From Krasilnikovozyma curviuscula (lineage: Eukaryota > Basidiomycota > Tremellomycetes > Cystofilobasidiales > Mrakiaceae), in NCBI GenBank assembly GCA_014825775.1, contig MVAQ01000030.1, positions 1 to 64,000 on the forward strand: DNA of 64,000 bases. The letters run 5' to 3'. The notes beneath the pieces were generated by a model. It did not search any database and was not told the DNA's origin. It saw only the letters and a list, made by a program, of their open reading frames with translations. Shown piece by piece: positions 34,568 through 49,923 of this stretch. How positions within the stretch are numbered: the first letter of the stretch is position 1; each line of letters starts with the position of its first letter. The translations under genes and the position numbers were made by a program.

Positions 34568-37500
34568 ATGTCCCTCTTTCACCCCCATACCCCTGTAAAA
34601 AGTTCAAAATTCTGGGCAGCAACAGAACCTCAGGCTGGTCGAATGGCACCACGTCCTCCTGCTCATCCCAGAGAGGATCCCTTAGGGAATTTTGTGCCAG
34701 AAAGTCAGGACGATGAGCACCCCTCACACACAGATTCAACAGCTTCTCAACAGCGTCATCCAGAAGGAGAGGGATCCCAACAACCTTCATTCAGCTCAGA
34801 GAAGAAGAATGAACTTTCTCCTAGCCAGTCAGCTATCAGACTCGCCAGGAGAGGTACCAGCAGCGAGCAGGACAATTCTAGTCGGAGTATCGCGTCGCTG
34901 GAGGAGGAGATTCCTTCAGGGTATGTAGCTGAATTCAACGGTGAGCTGTCTGAGGTTGAAATAGATATATCTGTTGAATCTCCTGGAGTGTCGGAAGAAG
35001 AAGCCTTCGCTGGATCTCCTAAAGAAACTGGGTGAGAACGGCCTTACTGCGCGTTTCAGTCGCTGATTGATTTCCTGACCTTCATGACAATTATTTGTTG
35101 ACTGCCCATAGTGAGCCTCAACTAGACCGTGGAATCGTCCTTGCTACTACTTCCAGCTCCGCACCTTTGTCACGTCGCTCTCCTCGTTCCAAAAACACTT
35201 CCTCACCAATTAAATCGGGCTCACATCAAGTACATGTCCCAATAGTACCTAACAACAATCTGAGGTCTTGTGCTCGAGCTACACGGACCCGCCCCAACAG
35301 AAGATCCGAATCTTCTGATCAAATGGACGCCCTATCGCCTTCCAAGAGATCACCTTCCAAGAGTTCAATCCATTACAAGTCGCCGGCAGCAGGTCCCTCG
35401 AACACTGCACTCGAGAATGCTATTATGATCCCGGCAACTCCAGAAGAAGAAGAATCATCTATTGTGGAAGTTTCTTCATCTCAGCTTCCACCTTCAATTC
35501 TGAACGAAGTCAACAGTAACTCCCCAACAATCGATCTCACTGCTCCGTCATCACCTGAAGAACAAATAGACTCTGGTCTTCTTCTTGAGGCAGAAACATC
35601 TGCTGCCGAATTGTCGAAAGGGGGAGAGAGAGAAAAGAACGGTGTCAAACGTTCCTCTAAGACTGCGCTTCCCAAACGAGTTCCAAAACGAGAGATGCCT
35701 ACGAGAGTCAGGAGCAGCATTACAGGTGGTGTTGGTAGTTCAGAAAGGAAGGAAGTTGAAGCTGTCGTTAGTGGAGTGCTTGAGAAGATGCGTCAGTGTA
35801 CCAAATGTCTCTATTTTGCGACTTGAGGACCATGCCTGACAATATTATCCCCTCTTCAGTCGACCCTCAACCATCACATTCCAACTTCCCCAAAATCATC
35901 CTCACGACCGTACCGAATGACTTACTTTCTGGACGTTCCCTCATCCCAGTCACCGAGCCCCACTCTCTCACTTACTCGATATTGAACCCCAGAGAAACAC
36001 AATGCCAAATAGAAGAACGCCACCGACGAGAAGAACTGCAGACGATGATTGAGACGCCGAAATGGAGGACGTATGATCCACTGATTGAAGGTGTTGAAGT
36101 TGGTGCAGGACCGCCTGCTGGACCTTCCGCGGGTGGTAGAGCAAAAAGGATCACTGCTGATGTCGAGGTCTGCCCATCTTCCCATCTTTCACCTTCTTGC
36201 AGCCGACTTACTTTTGTATGGCTGCTCTAATTACAGGAGGACTATACGACAACGAAACCATACTATAAAGCTCTCCACAAGAAATATGAGATATTTGAGA
36301 AGAAGCAGCAGAGGATTGAGAAGGAACGACTGGTGCACGAGAGGTATAAGATTAAGGAACGACTTGAGTATTTCAGAAATCTAGCTGTCAAGAAGTGCGT
36401 CTCTCCTAAATTTGAATTAGGATCCGCGAATGGTGGTGGATTGACATTTTGTGTATCCTAATCCAGCTTCACAGCGTTCGTCTCTTCAGCTCTTCTGACT
36501 ATTGACCTTCCTATCTATAATATTGGAGGTGTTGAGCGTCCAACTCTGTCAAATTTGCCGTTCAGCGTGGAAGAAGTGAGGACGCAACTCATTACGGAAG
36601 CTGAAGAGGTCCTCTTCAAGTATGATCAGTATCTCCCAGCTGACGCCAAAAAGTAAGTCACTGATTTCATGCATCAAATTCTATTCATGAATCTGATACC
36701 TCATGCCGTTCTTTCCATCTCAGCCGACCCAAAGGCCGCGTCTCTGTCGCTGCTGGTGCAGGTGACGAGTCAGCATCTGAAGCAGCCAGTACTCCACCTC
36801 CTCAATCCACCCTGGTCGAGCGCCAAATTAGTAACCTAAAATCAAATGCAGTCCACTACGCCGAAGCATCATCTGTAGGGTTTGTCACCACGAAAAATGT
36901 GAAGCTTGACGCAGTTAAACCTTCCCCTCCCCCATCGACACATCTCAGGAAAGGTAAAAGGAAACAAAGTGAGCATCTCGAACCTGGAATGGTACCATAT
37001 CGACGACATAAACAGTTCAAACACGCGGATGTTTATCTAGAGTCGGAAGAAACGCGGTTTGTGGGTGGAGAAACAGGAGAAGAGGAAAAGGAAGACGACG
37101 GAGAAGAAGAGGCGGAGGTGGTGGATGATGTGGAACTGCCCGCCAGATTACAGACACAATATAAACGACCCAGGTTGTACTCCAAGTCTATGCTCAAGGA
37201 CCGCGATCAGCTCGACGCCGACGGAATTATGCCCATCCAATCGCCCATCAAAAAACAGCCAAAGAAGAGACAATATTCTGGAGCAGCTCACCGACCACCT
37301 CATCGTTCATTTGATGGCCCAACAACTCTACCGGAAGATCACCCTATCGAGAGACCAGACAATACTCTAATACTTCAAGCATTTAAAAGATTCAGCGCTC
37401 TTTTTCCAGCTCAAACTATATCAGCTGCGGGGTCCATTTCGGTAGCGACGACCACCAAGGCAAAGAGGAAGTCGCTTGTCCCTATTTCTGGAAGTATTGC

Positions 37501-37771
37501 TGCTGGTCGGAAAAAGAGGCAGGACCCTCCCTGGGGTACACCTTACCCTGACAACCTTCTCTGGGGAAGTACATTCGATCTGTACGTCCCCTTTTCTGTT
37601 CAAACCGTCTGCATTTAATTGTTTACAGATCATCTCCCATTTTCCAGGTGGCCAGATGTCGTCGCTGAGAGAGAAGCTCAGACCAAAGCTCGAAACGCAT
37701 CTGCGTTGGATGGTGTAGACGATGTCCAGGTGGTTGGTGGCATTCTCGATAATCCCTCAGAGAGACGTTGA
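34568..37771 (+). CDS. Nuclear protein with a probable SAS4-type domain
   Basis: Long, mostly disordered Ser/Pro/Lys-rich protein. The N-terminal third is acidic and low in complexity, with SRRSPRSKNTSSPIKS and SPSKRSPSKSS basic-Ser repeats. The only compact region is helical: EDYTTTKPYYKALHKKYEIF, then EKKQQRIEKERLVHERYKIK and ERLEYFRNLAVK. This resembles the SAS4 domain of histone-acetyltransferase subunits (charged Y-x-K-x-H...E-K-E...H-E-R helix). The C-terminal half has an acidic block (EEEKEDDGEEEAEVVDD) followed by a basic block (KRKSLVPISG...GRKKRQD), and ends PSERR. About seven exons. A role in a chromatin-modifying complex is inference. The start at 34568 is uncertain. Confidence 0.5.
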
Positions 37772-38250
37772 GGGAATCGTATCGAAGCAATTCAAATCAT
37801 TGAATAGGGTCGCGTTATATCATTGGATGTGCGATCTGGTTCTCAGATAGCGCTGCGTCGTGTGATTGCAAAGCGATTGTTCTTGCAATACAGATCGCAC
37901 ACAAAATAATACTTTAATTCTTGGTGACATTCGAGAGATACTGCAAGCAGGATGTAAAGTGAAAAGTCTTGGAAATTCAGCACAAAAAAAACTCGCGAAT
38001 GGACGCTAATGCTGCGTACTCATTGCGACTTGTCTATCAAGCTTTGAATATCAAGATCCAAGTTTTCAACTGGTCAGAAGTAAGCCGTTGTAGAGGTAAG
38101 TAAGAACCATAGTTGCGTGTGACAAAGACGTCTCCTAGTTCGAAGACTTGACCTGGGCTGTATGTGCTTCCCCTCGCCCTAGAGAAGGACCCACCTTGTA
38201 CAACACCTTCGCTGTTCTCTTATCGTGGCCAGCTACAGTACAGAACTAAC
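37772..38250. other. Intergenic region upstream of the CSL gene
   Basis: About 480 bp between two same-strand genes. A frame running into the CSL start opens with GTG at 38164, so I do not use it as the start. No other feature seen. Confidence 0.5.
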
Positions 38251-41200
38251 ATGCAAAACGATTGGCAACAACAAAATACTTTCAACGGACAAGGAGGAGG
38301 AGCAGGCACAGGATCGTCCTCCGTCCCACCACACTTGAATCCCTTCTACCTCGAGGACTTTACGCAACGTGATCAAGCTGGCTCTGATCCAGTTGGGTTT
38401 GATGCCTCTGCGAATCTTGGGGATCATAGTTGGATCAATGACTTTACCATGGTGAGTCGATTTTCTTCCGTCGTTTGGATTAGTGGACGCAGCGTTCGTT
38501 CGGCCTACCGGGAAAAATCTTCGCAAAGATAGCCTTTCTTGTGTAGTAGAGAGGAAGTTTGAAGAGTCTTCTTCGACACCATGGGAAGCGTCCAGGGATG
38601 GTTGCAAACTTCGAGAGGGCTGCAATGCTTGTTAGAACTTGCTTAGCTAATGACAAATCTGTTTGTTTCTGTTCCTAACTCATCCCCGTACCACATGATC
38701 TGTTTCCAGCCAACTTATGGGTTTGGTTCAGAAGAGTTTGCTTCCACAGACAGCACCAACTTCGGACTGGCTGTGAATGACTTCAATCGCAGCTTCTCTA
38801 CAAATCCAGCCATATTTGATGACTCATTCCCAACTGAGCAGGTGTGTAGGGGTCTCAACCTTCTCTACGATAATGAGGGGTATTGGTGCTAACATTGCTA
38901 TTTTGCAACGGTACACTAGGCATTTGCCAGAACAGCTGTAGCCCCTTCGCCTGCTTTTCCGAACTTTAACGCCTTTAACACCTACAGCAACCCTTCCCCT
39001 GCAGACCCTCCCACACCGTTGAATGATATCAACTTGGCTTCATTCGAGGCGTCTCTTCCCGAGAGCGCTTCTAGCCCTGCTCTAGCTCGAATATATTCAA
39101 CCGCCTCACCCTCGGTCCCAATTCAAAGCGCCACTGCAGTCCAACAAGCTACCAAAAGCCCTTATCATCAATTCTCGCTCAATAACACGGAAACTTTCCA
39201 CTCCTCTCCAAGACAGACCACCGCCGGGTCCACACCTACTATCGCTCCGACGCCTTCGCCATTCACCACTCCAGGCTCGCCCCTGTCTCCAGCTGCACTC
39301 TACACTTACTTTCTCTCCTTGAAGACTCCCAAAGGCGAAGCTGGCGTCAAAGAAATCACAACGATGGCCTTGCTCTTCAAGGCCCACGGTCCAGGCGTTC
39401 AACTCGACTGGGGTCAGTTCCCGTTGATCTTGGAAGTTTGTGACGACTTCAACCAAGGTCGAATTGGGGTTGGCTTGGTCAAGCTTGAACACCCTGGAAA
39501 CACTTCGGTGTCCCCAGTACCACTAGGACCACCATCATCCTCTTCTTTGCCAGATGATGTCGAGTCCAGTGTTGGCTCTTCAAATTCACCTTCATCAGCC
39601 ACTTCATCCGTCAAACCACCTTCGGCGTCTTCTTCAGCTGCAACAACCACATACGCAAAGTCAACTGAGTCGATCAATGGCAACAGCGCCGGATCATTGA
39701 CTCAGGTGAAGCTGTCCGAACCTGAACCACTTGCTTCAAAACCTCAAGATGTGCCATCAGGGCCACTCCTCCACCCCTACGAACACCACCAGCACCAGTT
39801 CCAGCTCGAACAGTTCCCCGTAGCCTCCCCATCGTCTTCTACACCTAGCACGCTCCAGAATTTCCTCCCCCAGAACTCGTTTAGGAACCGGGGGACGGGA
39901 GCTGCCAAAGTCGCCATTGGGAGCAGTCTGTTCACGCCGCAGGAGTACGACGAAAGTGATTCTTTCGAAGAAGGTAACGGCCTTATCCTCACTGGTCTTG
40001 ATAAGAGGGTCAGGGATGTGAGAAAGTTCTTGAGTGCAAAGAACAGGTTCAATTTGGGAGAACGATCGATTGTTGTTCTCAGCCCTAAGGTTGGTCAGAA
40101 GAGTTACGGTTCTGAAAAGAGGTTCTTGAGCCCTCCTCCTGCAGCTGTTCTTCTAGGATCTGGTATGCCTACCGCTTTCTATTACAGAGTTCTGTTGTCC
40201 CAACTAAGACTCTGACGTTTCTCTTCCTCTGCAGCATGGTGTGACCCTCTCTCAAAGACTCCGTGGCAACAGGATCCAGGTTTGACTGGACCCTCGAACC
40301 CTCCTCATGTAACCATCTCAATTACCAATGAACCAGCTTCCTCCGGTCGGACGTCAAATGTTGACTGGACCCTCCCTTCTGGTCAATCACTGGCCTCGTA
40401 CTGCGCTGAACCATCTGCTCAAACTTCTGCAGGCGGCCTTGTCGTTCCACCAAGAGCTACTATTGGTCGCATCGTTGGGAAATCACTCTTCATTACAGAT
40501 GGTGATACGGAGTCGATTGTGGTTGAGGTCAACGACAAGGGTAAGAGAAAGGTCAAAGCTGTGGTCCAGGTTGTTGCTCCTGCTAGCACGCCGAATGGGA
40601 AGGGAGAAATCATTGGAAATTTTTTAAGTAATGAAATCAAAGTTATCTCGAAGCCTTCGAAGAAACGTCAAGGAACCAGCAAAGGCGGGGAGCGTGAGTG
40701 ACTGTCTCTGTATTACCCATTAGTTTCAGGCGCTGAAAATTGCCTTTCAAACCCTGCAGTCGCTATTCATAACGGCACACTCGTCTCCCTGTTCCATCGA
40801 TTACGATCGCAAACGGCTTCTACTCGATACCTTTCTGTGACCGATTCAGCCTCGTACTACAAGGGATCTGAAGGTGTCGGAGGTGAATTGCCAAATTATG
40901 GGGCTCACAACAAGGACCCAGCCAGGTTCAAAGTCAGTCCTGACACTTGGGATGGTAAGAAAGTTTTATTGATTTCGCCAATGATAAATTTTATCGCTAA
41001 CAAAGTGCTTTTCTTAGCTTTCATCATTTGGATTATCGACCCAATGAGAGCTTTCCCTGCCGTGGGTGCTACGCGACTTGCAGAATGGGCGCCTCCGGAT
41101 CCAAAATGGCCCACCCCTCCAGCAGCAGCGATCAATCCTGAAGCTGCCCCAGTTCCGATCCCCATCTGCTACAACAACTTGGTGGTTTTGCAGGATCCTG

Positions 41201-42471
41201 TCTCTGGTGTGGTGTCACCGGTGCTTATCGTGAGGAGTGTCGATAATGGCACCACTGCATTTGGAGGTGATTACTTCATCGATCCGGTACTTAATGGTCA
41301 AAAGTTTGGAAAGAACACGCATCTCAGAGAATCGGATGGTTGCGCTGACGGAATCGATATGAACCCGGTTGGCGAAGGGAAGGGTGAAGTTGTAGCTCAA
41401 CTACACAAGGTACGCAAGCTTTCTTAATTCTCAGCTTAGAAACCGAAAATTGATCGATAACGTTCTATTATTTAGATCGCTTTGGAGCTCTATGAGCCTC
41501 GCAAAATGACTTTCGACCAATCCGAACCTGGTCCGTCCGGATCGTGGCTCTCAGTCCAAAACGAAACCGTTCAAACTCCCAACACGTCCGCCAAACGTAA
41601 ATGGTTGAATGCGAAGACAGCAAAAGGAGGGAACGACCGAGGAGCTCCGATACTTCCACCAAAACAAGCAGAAAAGTCCTCCCTCGGTCAAAGTCTCAAG
41701 AATGGCTACTCGACGTCGACTGAAGATCTTCATGACACGGACGGAAGACCCCTTAAAAGACGACAGTCGTTCGATGGATCGTCTCAAACTACTCGGTCTA
41801 GACCAACAACCCCTACTTCTGACTTTGAAGAGCCAACGCTGGCTTCGAAAGGAAAGAGGAAAGCCCCGGGTTTAAATGACGAGTACGACGCAGCATTGAC
41901 TGGCCCAAGGCAGGTTTTATCTCTCTCGTGCTGATATTTAGACTTGAAGACTTATAAAACTATCTTCTTGGATTTACCCAGATGGAACATCACCGTCACT
42001 GAATCGGCCATCTGGACAATCGTCAGCGTAGAGACAACTCGATATACATTCTACGTTCCGAACGATGGTATCCTGTCACAGATGGTCACTCCTTTCCCTA
42101 GCATATCCAAGTTCATTCCACCAAGCAATCATAAAGAGAATAACGGACGAGATCCTATGTCGCTTTAGTATGTGCTTCTTGCATCATGATCTCACTGGTA
42201 AATAGCAACTAACGTTCCTGATTCGATCTATATAGCGGCATCAACTTCAAACAATCTCTTTCATATTCCGGTATTGACTCGTCCTTTGACGTCTTTTATG
42301 GTCCTGACCCGTCACCGCACGTTGAGGTTCGATGTAACGAAGCGATGGCGGCGGTCCCACCTCCGTGTAGGGACGAAGAGAAGCGTCGACGAGGTGAGGG
42401 CAGGGAAATCATCTTAGTCAGGAAGAATGACGGAATCATATTCCCAACTGGATTGGTTTATAATCATTAGA
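38251..42471 (+). CDS. CSL (CBF1/Su(H)/LAG-1) family transcription factor, fungal type
   Basis: DNA-binding regulator of the CSL family, which in fungi acts without Notch. N-terminal about 270 residues: Ser/Thr/Pro/Gln-rich and disordered. The RHR-N domain begins near KRVRDVRKFLSAKNRFNLGE and holds the hallmark VGQKSYGSEKRFLSPPPA (DNA contact). The BTD follows, with the near-invariant SKPSKKRQ and the strand HNGTLVSLFHRLRSQTASTR; ending YLS. The RHR-C/TIG part ends VEVRCNEAMAAVPPP...RKNDGIIFPTGLVYNH. A basic, low-complexity insertion of about 120 residues (KRKWLNAKTAKGG to KGKRKAPGLND) sits between ALELYEPRKMTFD and RRWNITVTESAIWTIVSVET, as is usual for fungal CSL proteins, which have large insertions. 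Ten or so exons. By analogy with S. pombe Cbf11/Cbf12 it may act in cell-cycle, lipid or adhesion control. Confidence 0.9.
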
Positions 42472-42929
42472 TACATTGTAGTTTGTGAATGGCTGGACTT
42501 CCTTCCAAGCTCGCAGGTCTTCCGCTGGTACCTTTGGCACCTTGCATTTTCATTCTCGTCGTTGTGTGTTGGTACAATCCTTTTGTAATATTCTATGTAA
42601 TATTGATAATGCTCTCGCTGTATATCCATAAACTTCTTCGAACTCCGCCAGCGCAAGATTGGTTGTGCCTGTGCAAAGATTTACACATTACGGAAAACCT
42701 CAGAACCAGGGATATGGTTCTCCTTGACATCAAATGTCACAAAGACAATGGTACTGATGACATAAAGCTCATCACTATTTCGAAGTGGTGGGGATTCACA
42801 AGCGCGAATTCCAGCTGCCCTTGACATCGATTAGCTTTTATCAATTTTCAGGTAAGAGACGTCCCAAACAATAAACATATTGATTTTATCATTTAAAATG
42901 TCACTGGACTCTTTGTAGTTCTCTCGAGG
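42472..42929. other. Between CSL and MIM2-like genes
   Basis: 458 bp. A plus-strand frame with ATG at 42489 (111 codons, hydrophobic first half) begins 18 bp after the CSL stop, so it most likely lies in that gene's 3' UTR. No family recognised. The right end should hold the MIM2-like promoter. Confidence 0.45.
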
Positions 42930-43264
42930 ATGACAGATCCAACAAACGACTCCATCGACACGTCCTCAGTCGACGAGTCGCTCGATTCATATGACGAAGA
43001 AGCTGAACTGGCCCTGGCTCAGAAAGAATGGGACGAATCTGTCAAAAGACTGAAAGGGATGGTCGTCATGGTGCTGATACCATTCACCATGAAGTGGTTG
43101 GGACGGCAGTGGGCTTTTTGGGGTAAGAGGAATCTCTTCTGAGCTGCTTTTCGCCCTCGCTGGTCTTTGGTGGACTAACTCTATATCTGACTATGTTGTT
43201 TGGTGTAGCGTTCGATCGAATAAACAGGGTCGGGCTGGGCAGGCAGTTCTTTTTTGGAAAATAG
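42930..43264 (+). CDS. Mim2-like mitochondrial outer-membrane import protein
   Basis: 82 residues from two exons. An acidic N terminus (SVDESLDSYDEEAELALAQK) leads to EWDESVKRLKGM, then one membrane helix at about 42-60 (VVMVLIPFTMKWLGRQW). An intron follows (GTAAGA...GTAG), and the second exon gives AFDRINRVGLGRQFFFGK. The pattern EW-E-x-L...P-x-x-KWLGRxW-x-x-W...R-x-GLGxxFF is that of fungal MIM2 proteins, which form the MIM complex with Mim1 for insertion of alpha-helical outer-membrane proteins. Size and single helix fit. Recognition is by pattern only. Confidence 0.62.
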
Positions 43265-44162
43265 GCAATGGCGTACGAAGAGGGAAGCTTCAGGGAGCTT
43301 CTGTCAATGTAAATATAGCTCTCTTCCTACTGGTGAATCTGCTGTTCTATTACCTAATTTCCCCAACTTTTTACTTGCGGGCAATATCTAGAAATCTATC
43401 GGTGTGTTGTACATCAGGCATAGAATTCAATTTTCTTGCTTTGCTTAAGTCAAGCAAGCCCCCAATCTCATCTGTTGATCAGCATCGAGTAGTAAGATCC
43501 TGAAGTATTGCGCCCCTTGGGAGGCAGGCTGGCTCAGAGGCCCTGGCGGCGAGATGTAGTTGTCGGTTCTAGAGATCATCCCTGGCATTCTTCCTGATCG
43601 TCGCAAGAATCAAGCAACAACATAAAAGAGCTCTCTCTTAAGTCAGATCTGAAGTCTTTGGTAAACATGGTATAAGATTCTTGTAATTCAATGTCGTGTT
43701 TACCTTTGAGCAAGCCCAAACCAGCGCTAACCCAACAGACCTTCTGTAGCGCTTTGACTTAAGTCGAAATTACATTCAATGGAATTCACATCAAGGTCTA
43801 TAAGTTAGGAAAGCATTCTGTTAGAAAAATTACTTTCAGGAGAAACTTCAAGTTTCAGCCCACACCTGCCCTGCAAGTGCCTGCTCATATATCGTCCTAT
43901 ACCCATGACACCCTAGATTCCTCAAAGGAGATTCAAGTTCACTGAAAACCCAGTCAGTATAGGGCCAGTACTTGTGCTTTATTCCAGCGTACGACCCAGG
44001 AGGTGTTCGAAGTTCTCGGTCGAGTAAGCTTGGACCCTGCTGAATCTCATCGTTTCCCTGCTGGCTCATCCTGACAATTCCTGTCTTCGACAAGATCTTC
44101 ACCTGCCATAGAACCGTAGGCTGGCTCACTGAATATCCAAAACCAGGTCATATCTGGCAAGG
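43265..44162. other. Intergenic region upstream of the AGC kinase
   Basis: About 900 bp. A minus-strand open frame at 43848-44129 begins with GTG and shows no domain. I call no gene here; presumably the kinase promoter and 5' leader. Confidence 0.5.
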
Positions 44163-48425
<4,263 letters not shown>

Positions 48426-49923
48426 TGACACTGACTGTCACTCATCCTGAACCCCATTTTGAACTCGCCGTCATTTCATTCAAAACTCTGTTACCACGCA
48501 GCAGTAGTCATCTGGCTTTACCAATCCTGGATTTTTCACACAACGATTTGCATTTCATTCCTCTCGCGAGTTAATTCTGGGGTCATACTTATTGTTTTTT
48601 ACGTACCATACGACTTTGACGCTCTTTACAATTCTAACGGTTTTTCATTCTTATCCCTTTGTGGACTCTTATGCTGTTACAGAAACTGCCTTCACGAACT
48701 TATGTTACTTCTCCTACCTGTTTGGTCTGCACGACTTCTCTAATCTGTTCAATCCCATAGATCCACTACATCGCTAATAGTACATGTTGCATTTTTTGCA
48801 TCTTTCTGGTCTACCAGCACGTGTTCATACCCCCCTATCAATTCATCTTCTTGGTATGTCGTTCCTTCGCAAGACGGTCTTTGAACCCCCGCATGACTTC
48901 AGAAATATAAAGCAAGCACGCTACTTGCGTCAACCCCACTTCTAGCCCCCGCTTTGACAGATCGAACTCTTTCACTCTTTTTTGAGTAGAAAGCTTAGAA
49001 AATCAATACCTGAACTCTTCGATCTCATATAGAATTCCAGATGCGGGAGAGCCACTTTTCCAGTTGTGGTGAGATCACAATGGAGTCAGAAATTAGGCCA
49101 TCCTGTTTCTATCATCTTCAAGAGGGAATGAGACGGGCTCGCTCAATGACCACGTCTGTGTACAAGCGAGACTGAGCAGGTTGTCCGGATAAGCGAACCT
49201 TCTCGAACCTAATCTCCACGTTAACTGTACTCCATTGCTTATCTATTCTCTATGTTCAACTAATTGATTCAACTTTACTTGAAATTCCACAATCATGGAT
49301 GAGGTGAGCCAGCGGAATCTAAAATCAAACTCTAACAAGGTTGTATCACTATTTGCCAGCAATCCAAAACTTGTGCAATTACTATCTCCATTTATAATTT
49401 TACAAACTAAATCTCTTCGAATTTTGGATTTTATTTTTGACCAGATTCTATGTACTAGAACTCCTATACTCGCTATTCAGTTGAAAATTTAACGAAAGTG
49501 GCTTTTGGAACCTTATGTAAAATCTATCTATTTTTAACTCGATGAGTGTAGAGTACCAAATTACTAGTAGAAAAGGTGAAGAAGCCAGTTGGCAAGCGAA
49601 TCCACCTCAATCAGGTGAACAACTGCGAGGCAGATTTTAACGAGCTGAACGCTCGTTTTAGGTTCCCCAGAGATGACCAAAAGTACACCACTGCTACATC
49701 AAGCTGCCCCTAGTGTGAGTGTTGCGATGGTGGTGCTGGAGTAGTAGAGTAGGGGTTTGAGTACAGATGTTGATAGCACTCAATGTTTAGTGGTAGTAGA
49801 TCGAATGCCATATCTGTGACGATAAAAGAAGTAAGCAAATTAGCCTGGGTGTTGGTCAAAAGCAGGTGAGAAAGAGGCAGACTCACGGTCAAGCAGCAAG
49901 CAGCTTTCCATCCTTAGTGCTCT
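48426..49923. other. Large convergent gap, AT-rich at 49290-49600
   Basis: About 1.5 kb between the convergent ends of the kinase and the F-box-like gene, longer than other convergent gaps here. The segment at about 49290-49600 is noticeably richer in A+T than its surroundings. It opens a 65-codon frame with ATG at 49295, but without recognisable motif. No inverted-repeat ends or transposase-like sequence seen. Confidence 0.5.

Noticed and set aside
38164..38250. N-terminal extension of the CSL protein
   Set aside because: The frame there opens with GTG, and the ATG at 38162 is in another frame; the first usable ATG is at 38251.
42489..42824. Plus-strand frame of 111 codons with ATG and hydrophobic first half
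   Set aside because: It begins 18 bp after the CSL stop codon, has no recognisable family pattern, and most likely lies in the CSL 3' UTR.
43848..44129. Minus-strand frame of 93 codons upstream of the AGC kinase
   Set aside because: Starts with GTG, has no domain and no convincing splice partner; I treat it as chance.
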